NCBI GenBank assembly: GCA_040221055.1
Contig: JAVJVN010000014.1
Coordinates: 363,001 to 427,000 of the forward strand
From: Rhodothermales bacterium
Lineage (GTDB): Bacteria; Bacteroidota; Rhodothermia; Rhodothermales; UBA10348
Length of the DNA stretch: 64,000 bases
Direction: 5' to 3'
In this document: one piece after another, positions 60,011-64,000 of the stretch
Layout of the letters: every line of letters begins with the position of its first letter
Numbering within the stretch: the first letter of the stretch is position 1
Position numbers and translations under genes: made by a program
Notes under the pieces: generated by a model
What the model was told of the DNA's origin: nothing
The model's input: only the letters and a program-made list of their open reading frames with translations
The model's database searches: none

Positions 60011-62160
60011 AAATCCACGATCACACCACCGTTGGCAATGAATCCGTCGGTGGGGCCCCAGATGGGCGGGAAGGTGGGGTTTGTGCGGAGGCCCGTCACG
60101 AGGGGCGATGTGCGGCTTTGACGCGCATCCAGCAGGTTCTCGAGGTTGAGGAAGGCGCGAACCGCGCCGAAGCGCCACTGGGTCATGATCCCCGTAATCA
60201 GGTACCCCGGGGCCGATCCTCCGTCCGGGAGGGGCTGCCGGCCGGTGTAGTAGGCCTCCAGGCCCACGCGGCCCCGTCCGTGCTGCTCCCACACGAGGAC
60301 GGTGTACGTCCGGTGCTGCGCCGTGAGCGGAAGGGCGGTTTTCTGTCCCTGTCCGCGGGTTTCTTCTTCGGCCACCAGATACACGTACCCCAGGAACAGC
60401 TTCAGGTCGCCGCGCGATATCCGGGCCGTGGATTCCGATCCGCGCACCACGACGGCTCCGTCGCCCAGCGATGCCGCGTGGTTCACGCGCGTCACGTACA
60501 CGGCCTGGTTCAGCGACAGCGCAAACGGACCGATGACCGCGCCGTAGTTCACGTCCACGTTGGCGCCCACCGAGCGTTCGGCATCCAGGCTGTCCGCCAC
60601 GGGACGGACGCCCCGGAACGATCGCGCCTCGGCCTCTTCCACGAAGGGCGTCGGCGCCTTGTAGCCGAGTCCGCCGCCCACGCGCGCCGCAAGCCCGCTG
60701 TCGTGCTTGAACAGCAGCGCGGCCCGTGGCAGCAGGAAGGCCCCGAATGCATTGTGGAGGTCCAGACGCAGACCGCTCTCGAGGGCAACCCGGCGCCCGA
60801 GGCTCCAGGTATCCTGGCCGAAGACGCCCACCGAGCCGTACGCGTAGTCGAGCGGCTCCGCCTCGCCGTCGCTCTGCGTGAAGGCATCCGTGCGCAGGTC
60901 TACGCCGCCCACCCATTCGTGCGCGCCGCGCTCGCCATGGGCCGAAGCCTCGGTGTAGCTGGCCAGCTGGCGGCCGGCAAACCGGAATCCGGGCACCGCG
61001 ACGGATCGCCCGAAAACGCTGCCACTGGAACGGAGCGTGAGTCCTACGCCACTCGGCAGCGGACGCTCGTATCCCGTGGCCACGGACACCCGCCCGGAGC
61101 GGTTGTGCTCGGTGAATCCCGCCCCGTCCGCGCGGACCGCCGCCATGTCGCCGCCCTCGCGGTCCTCCAGGGTCGTGGATACACGGAGCGTGAGCGTTCC
61201 CTCGCCGTACCGGTACCACGTGGGCGATACGGTGAGACGGCGCGTGGACGGCAGATTCGTAAAATCGTCCTGTTCCGCATCGTAGGCCTTCTGGAAATTG
61301 GCCGATGCGAGCAGCGTGTAGCCTGTGCGCGCATCTCTTTCAGCCAGGTACAGCGCCGCATCGAGCCCGCCGGCCGTGGTCGTGTTCACCAGCAGGGAGC
61401 GTTCGCCGGCTTCCGTGGGCCGCTTGGATACCAGTTGCACGAGACCGGCAATGGCGTCGCCGCCGTACAGCGTGGAGGCGGGGCCTTTGATGACTTCCAC
61501 CTGGGCCAGGTCCAGCGGTGGAATCTGCAACAGCGAGAGGCCGCCGGCCAGGCCGCCGTAAAGCGGGAAGCCGTCCCGCAGCAGTTGGGTATATTCACCG
61601 CCGAGCCCCTGTATCCGGAACGAGGCTGACGCCGACACCGCGGACGTCTGCTGGACCACGATTCCCGGCGACTCGTTGAGCAGCATGGAGATGCCGGACG
61701 GATCCATGGCAATTTTTTCCTCGATTTCCTCGCCGCCAATGACCTCCACGCGCGTCGGGATGTTGGCAATCGTGCGACCCGACCGAACGGCCGTGACCGT
61801 GGTTTCGCCCAGTTCGATTTCCTGTTCTTCAAGGAGCACGTCGATGACTTCCTGCTCGCGCGGGAAGGTGAGCTCCATACGATGCGCGCGGTATCCGATG
61901 AAGGTGAAGGCGACCGTGTACGTGCCGTCCGGAATGGACGAAATGCTTATGCGGCCGTCGGTGTCCGTCACGCCGCCGATTTCCGTGCCTTCCACGAGCA
62001 CGTTCACGCCCGGGATGGGCTCGCGCTCGTGCCCGTCCAGCACACGGGCTTCGAGGATGTTCTGGGCGGCTCCGGGGCGGCTGATGAACGCGAGCAGGAG
62101 AGCGAGTACACTCACGACACGGATGGCGAGTCGGTGTTGGCCCTGAAAACGGACGGACAT
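60007..62160 (-). CDS. TonB-dependent outer-membrane receptor (siderophore/cobalamin type)
   Basis: 717 residues. Signal peptide to about 32, CarboxypepD_reg-like domain about 35-115 (ILEARVLDGHEREPIPGVNV...GTYTVAFTFIGYRAH), then a plug with PTRVEVIGGEEIEEK, LLNESPGIVVQQTSAVS and the strong VEVIKGPASTLYGGDAIAGLV, and a barrel to the C-terminus. The size and plug resemble BtuB/FepA-type receptors for metal chelates or vitamins rather than the large SusC type. No partner binding-protein or permease gene is adjacent, so the substrate is open. Confidence 0.88.
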   Translation of the reverse strand: MSVRFQGQHRLAIRVVSVLALLLAFISRPGAAQNILEARVLDGHEREPIPGVNVLVEGTEIGGVTDTDGRISISSIPDGTYTVAFTFIGYRAHRMELTFPREQEVIDVLLEEQEIELGETTVTAVRSGRTIANIPTRVEVIGGEEIEEKIAMDPSGISMLLNESPGIVVQQTSAVSASASFRIQGLGGEYTQLLRDGFPLYGGLAGGLSLLQIPPLDLAQVEVIKGPASTLYGGDAIAGLVQLVSKRPTEAGERSLLVNTTTAGGLDAALYLAERDARTGYTLLASANFQKAYDAEQDDFTNLPSTRRLTVSPTWYRYGEGTLTLRVSTTLEDREGGDMAAVRADGAGFTEHNRSGRVSVATGYERPLPSGVGLTLRSSGSVFGRSVAVPGFRFAGRQLASYTEASAHGERGAHEWVGGVDLRTDAFTQSDGEAEPLDYAYGSVGVFGQDTWSLGRRVALESGLRLDLHNAFGAFLLPRAALLFKHDSGLAARVGGGLGYKAPTPFVEEAEARSFRGVRPVADSLDAERSVGANVDVNYGAVIGPFALSLNQAVYVTRVNHAASLGDGAVVVRGSESTARISRGDLKLFLGYVYLVAEEETRGQGQKTALPLTAQHRTYTVLVWEQHGRGRVGLEAYYTGRQPLPDGGSAPGYLITGIMTQWRFGAVRAFLNLENLLDARQSRTSPLVTGLRTNPTFPPIWGPTDGFIANGGVIVDL

Positions 62161-62277
62161 GGTATCGGAAGGACAGGGTCAGTTGCAACGGCGCGGCCCG
62201 TCTGTACCGTGAGTTCCGTTCTTGGTTCTGGCCGTTGGCGTTCCGGTGAACTTTCGGGCGGACTGGAAGTATTAAAC

Positions 62278-62309
62278 GCCAAAAGGCATAAATAATATTG
62301 CCAAATGGC
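62278..62309 (+). promoter_or_regulatory. Autoregulatory operator pair of the Xre/RES module
   Basis: GCCAAAAGGC (62278-62287) and GCCAAATGGC (62300-62309) are near-identical GCC-N4-GGC palindromes, 22 bp apart. The second covers the antitoxin start codon (62305). Their place suits repression by the antitoxin. Confidence 0.6.
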
Positions 62310-62703
62310 CGAATCGTACAACTATCTGGACTGGGATCTGCCCACGGCTGCCCGCAAGGTGGCAGAGGGGCTTCCCACGTATGCGTTGGAGCGGGTTCGG
62401 GAGAGGCTGAGTGTATCCAGAAAAGAGTTTTCGGATATCATCCAGATATCCGAGCGAACGTTGTCGCGCCGGGCGAAGGAGCGCGCGTTGCCGGTCGATG
62501 AGTCGGAACGGGTCTACCGGTTGTCCCGGCTCATGGAGCTTGCTGCGCGCGTACTGGGTAGCGAAGACGATGCGCGGGACTGGATGAAGGAGTCGAATTT
62601 CGCACTCGGGGGAGCCATCCCGCTGGAATATGTGCGAACAGAACCCGGAGCGGAGCTTGTGGAGCAGATTCTGGGGCGCATAGAACACGGCATCCCCGTC
62701 TGA
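62305..62703 (+). CDS. Xre/MbcA/ParS-type antitoxin
   Basis: 132 residues. The N-terminal helix-turn-helix (about 30-58; RLSVSRKEFSDIIQISERTLSRR) and C-terminal toxin-binding DUF2384 domain (about 60-130; RLSRLMELAARVLGSEDDARDWM, PLEYVRTEPGAELVEQILGRIEHG) are those of antitoxins paired with RES toxins. It neutralises the toxin encoded directly downstream and probably represses its own promoter through the GCC-N4-GGC sites. Confidence 0.9.
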   Translation: MAESYNYLDWDLPTAARKVAEGLPTYALERVRERLSVSRKEFSDIIQISERTLSRRAKERALPVDESERVYRLSRLMELAARVLGSEDDARDWMKESNFALGGAIPLEYVRTEPGAELVEQILGRIEHGIPV

Positions 62704-63162
62704 TTGCGGATTACGGCCTGGCGCATATCGCATGCCCGTTTTGCGGACTCCATGTTTTCCGGGGTCGGCGCGGAGGCGGTGGGCGGGCGGTTCAACAGCC
62801 CGGGACGGCGCGCGGTATATGCCGCCGGATCCTTGTCTCTGGGTATCCTTGAGTTGGTCGTACAAGGCAATGCGCGACACAGGCTGCACGGGTTGGTTTG
62901 CGCATCGGTTTCTTTTGATGAGCGATTTCTGCACTGCCTGGAGATTCGAGATTTGCCCGCGGGCTGGAATTCGCGGCCGGCATCATCCGTCTCGCAGTGT
63001 ATTGGAGACGCTTGGCTCGACAGCCAGGAGTCATTGGTCATGCGCGTACCGAGTGTCGTGGTGCCAGGGGAGTACAATTACCTGATAAATCCGGGTCATC
63101 CAGGCGTCGGCGCGCTGAAGGTGGGGGAGCTGCGGCCGGTGGACCTTGACCCGAGGCTATAA
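62704..63162 (+). CDS. RES-domain toxin
   Basis: 152 residues, TTG start touching the antitoxin stop. The family pattern is clear: an Arg early (TAWRISHARFADSMFSG), GAEAVGGRFNSPGRRAVYAAGSLSLGILE, and a late Asn (PGEYNYLINPGHP). RES toxins break down NAD. Key residues seem intact, so the pair should be functional. Confidence 0.9.
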   Translation: MRITAWRISHARFADSMFSGVGAEAVGGRFNSPGRRAVYAAGSLSLGILELVVQGNARHRLHGLVCASVSFDERFLHCLEIRDLPAGWNSRPASSVSQCIGDAWLDSQESLVMRVPSVVVPGEYNYLINPGHPGVGALKVGELRPVDLDPRL

Positions 63163-63164
63163 TC

Positions 63165-63298
63165 ATGGCATACGACGAAGGACTGGCTGAACGGCTCCGG
63201 GATCAATTCCGCGGACAGGCAGGCATCGAGGAGTAGATGACCTCGCCTACTGGGTTGGCGTATGTCAGGAGTTTGTGGATACGCTGCCGTCGCGGTGA
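63165..63298 (+). pseudogene. Relic of a TfoX N-terminal-domain gene, internally deleted
   Basis: An ORF of 23 codons reads MAYDEGLAERLRDQF..., the usual start of short TfoX-like proteins, then stops at 63234. Right after it another frame reads DLAYWVGVCQEFVDTLPSR and stops at 63298, the usual end. The middle, about 60-70 residues, is gone. It begins three bases after the RES gene. Confidence 0.6.
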
Positions 63299-63305
63299 CG
63301 ACGTA

Positions 63306-63338
63306 ACTAACACTTGTGTTACTAACAAAAATGTTAGT
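63306..63338 (+). promoter_or_regulatory. ACTAACA inverted repeats before the ATPase gene
   Basis: ACTAACAC-TT-GTGTTA is followed by ACTAACA-N4-TGTTAGT, two adjoining inverted repeats with the same half-site, ending 12 bases before the GTG start at 63350. This is a probable operator overlapping the promoter. Confidence 0.5.
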
Positions 63339-63349
63339 ATATTGCGCAA

Positions 63350-64000
63350 GTGGCCGGAACGACGAAAATAGCGACAGACAGGCTGCCCCCGCGCAAGCCG
63401 GATGATCTGCTGGACAGGGACCGGGAGTGGATGCGTCTCTCAGACGAGGTCCTGGCACCCGGTCCGGGACTGATTCTCGTCTTGGGGCGCCGGCGCGCCG
63501 GCAAAAGCTTCCTTTTGACACGGTTTGCACACGCCGCGGGCGGTTTTTATTACCAGGCGACGCGCAAGTCGGACCAGGAACAGCTCAAGACGCTGTCCCA
63601 GCGGCTCGCTGATCATTTTGACGACGCTTCGCTCAAGCACACGGTGTTTCCGGACTGGGATTCGCTGCTTGGATGGCTTCGTCAGAAGGTTGCCAACGAG
63701 CCGTTTACGCTCGTTCTGGACGAGTTTCCGTATCTCGCCGACGCATCCCCTGCGCTGACATCCATCCTGCAGAGCTGGTGGGATCATGACTTGACCGATT
63801 CCCGCATCACCCTCATCCTGAGCGGAAGTCACGTATCGGCCATGAAAAAGCTGGTGGACGTTGACCAGCCGCTCTATGGGCGCCGGACCGCCCGGCTGGA
63901 CATTCGCCCGTTTGATTTTCATGATGCGGCGCGGTTCGTGCCCGATTGGTCACCGCGGGACAAGCTTCGTCTATACGGCATTTTTGGCGGTATGCCCGGG
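63350..64000 (+). CDS. Archaeal-type ATPase (AAA, DUF234-associated family), 3' end outside window
   Basis: The frame is open from a GTG at 63350 to the window edge, 217 codons. Walker A is LVLGRRRAGKSFLL (about 44-57), Walker B is LVLDEFPYLAD (about 122-132), and the sensor region LILSGSHVSAMKKL follows, then PLYGRRTARLDIRPFDFHDAARF and IFGGMPG. This is the archaeal ATPase family (PF01637), common in archaea and in Bacteroidota and usually of unknown role. The C-terminal part is not visible. The upstream inverted repeats suggest tight control. Confidence 0.85.
   Translation, partial: MAGTTKIATDRLPPRKPDDLLDRDREWMRLSDEVLAPGPGLILVLGRRRAGKSFLLTRFAHAAGGFYYQATRKSDQEQLKTLSQRLADHFDDASLKHTVFPDWDSLLGWLRQKVANEPFTLVLDEFPYLADASPALTSILQSWWDHDLTDSRITLILSGSHVSAMKKLVDVDQPLYGRRTARLDIRPFDFHDAARFVPDWSPRDKLRLYGIFGGMPG

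Overview
The window is about 60% GC chromosomal DNA from a member of the Bacteroidota/Rhodothermota (FCB) group. The evidence is several secreted proteins ending in type IX secretion (T9SS) sorting domains, a PorV/PorQ family protein, CarboxypepD_reg-TonB receptors, and a propeller-type hybrid two-component regulator fused to an AraC domain. A Rhodothermales-like lineage fits best, but I cannot name a species.

Layout. (1) 1-14664: a tightly packed plus-strand locus for beta-glucan use and secretion: GH3 glucosidase (cut by the window edge), GH16 glucanase with a CBM6-like module and T9SS tag, a CBM-rich T9SS protein, a TonB receptor without SusD, a large T9SS protein, a PorV-like protein and a parvulin lipoprotein. 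(2) 14670-23936: core genes: ppc, then mreB, dnaA, a Bcp peroxiredoxin, a DUF2461 protein and uvrC on the minus strand. DnaA-box-like sites flank the dnaA-mreB pair. Between the DUF2461 gene and uvrC lies a 600-bp gene-free stretch holding a symmetric array of TGGCG motifs spaced exactly 21 bp apart, which I consider the most unusual object here. (3) 23973-27811: two tandem paralogous nucleotidyltransferase-fold proteins, then a protein joining a Lon-type Ser/Lys protease domain to a membrane helix and an FG-GAP/VCBS-like exterior part. (4) 28065-37889: a complete ilvD-ilvB-ilvN-ilvC-leuB-leuA-leuC-leuD operon headed by a 25-codon leader ORF in which 15 residues are Leu/Ile/Val. (5) 37890-51660: a defence island with much lower GC in parts: a two-gene type II Thoeris-like system (TIR protein plus TM-macro protein), a type I restriction-modification locus carrying an extra PD-(D/E)XK/DUF5655 gene and an HsdR with a C-terminal AlbA_2 domain, an AlbA_2-STAND NTPase, a probably truncated HNH nuclease gene, and an orphan HTH antitoxin-like gene. 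(6) 51713-54774: a low-GC multicopper oxidase between 66-bp direct repeats, with IS and Rpn-family relics. (7) 54902-64000: the hybrid regulator, a TSP3-repeat lipoprotein, a TonB receptor, an Xre/RES toxin-antitoxin pair, a TfoX relic, and the start of an archaeal-type ATPase gene.

How it fits together: the left locus takes up and degrades polysaccharide, with T9SS placing enzymes on the surface. The ilv/leu operon makes branched-chain amino acids and appears to be controlled by leader-peptide attenuation. The island between leuD and the hybrid regulator looks horizontally acquired: base composition shifts sharply, genes are broken, and direct repeats are present.
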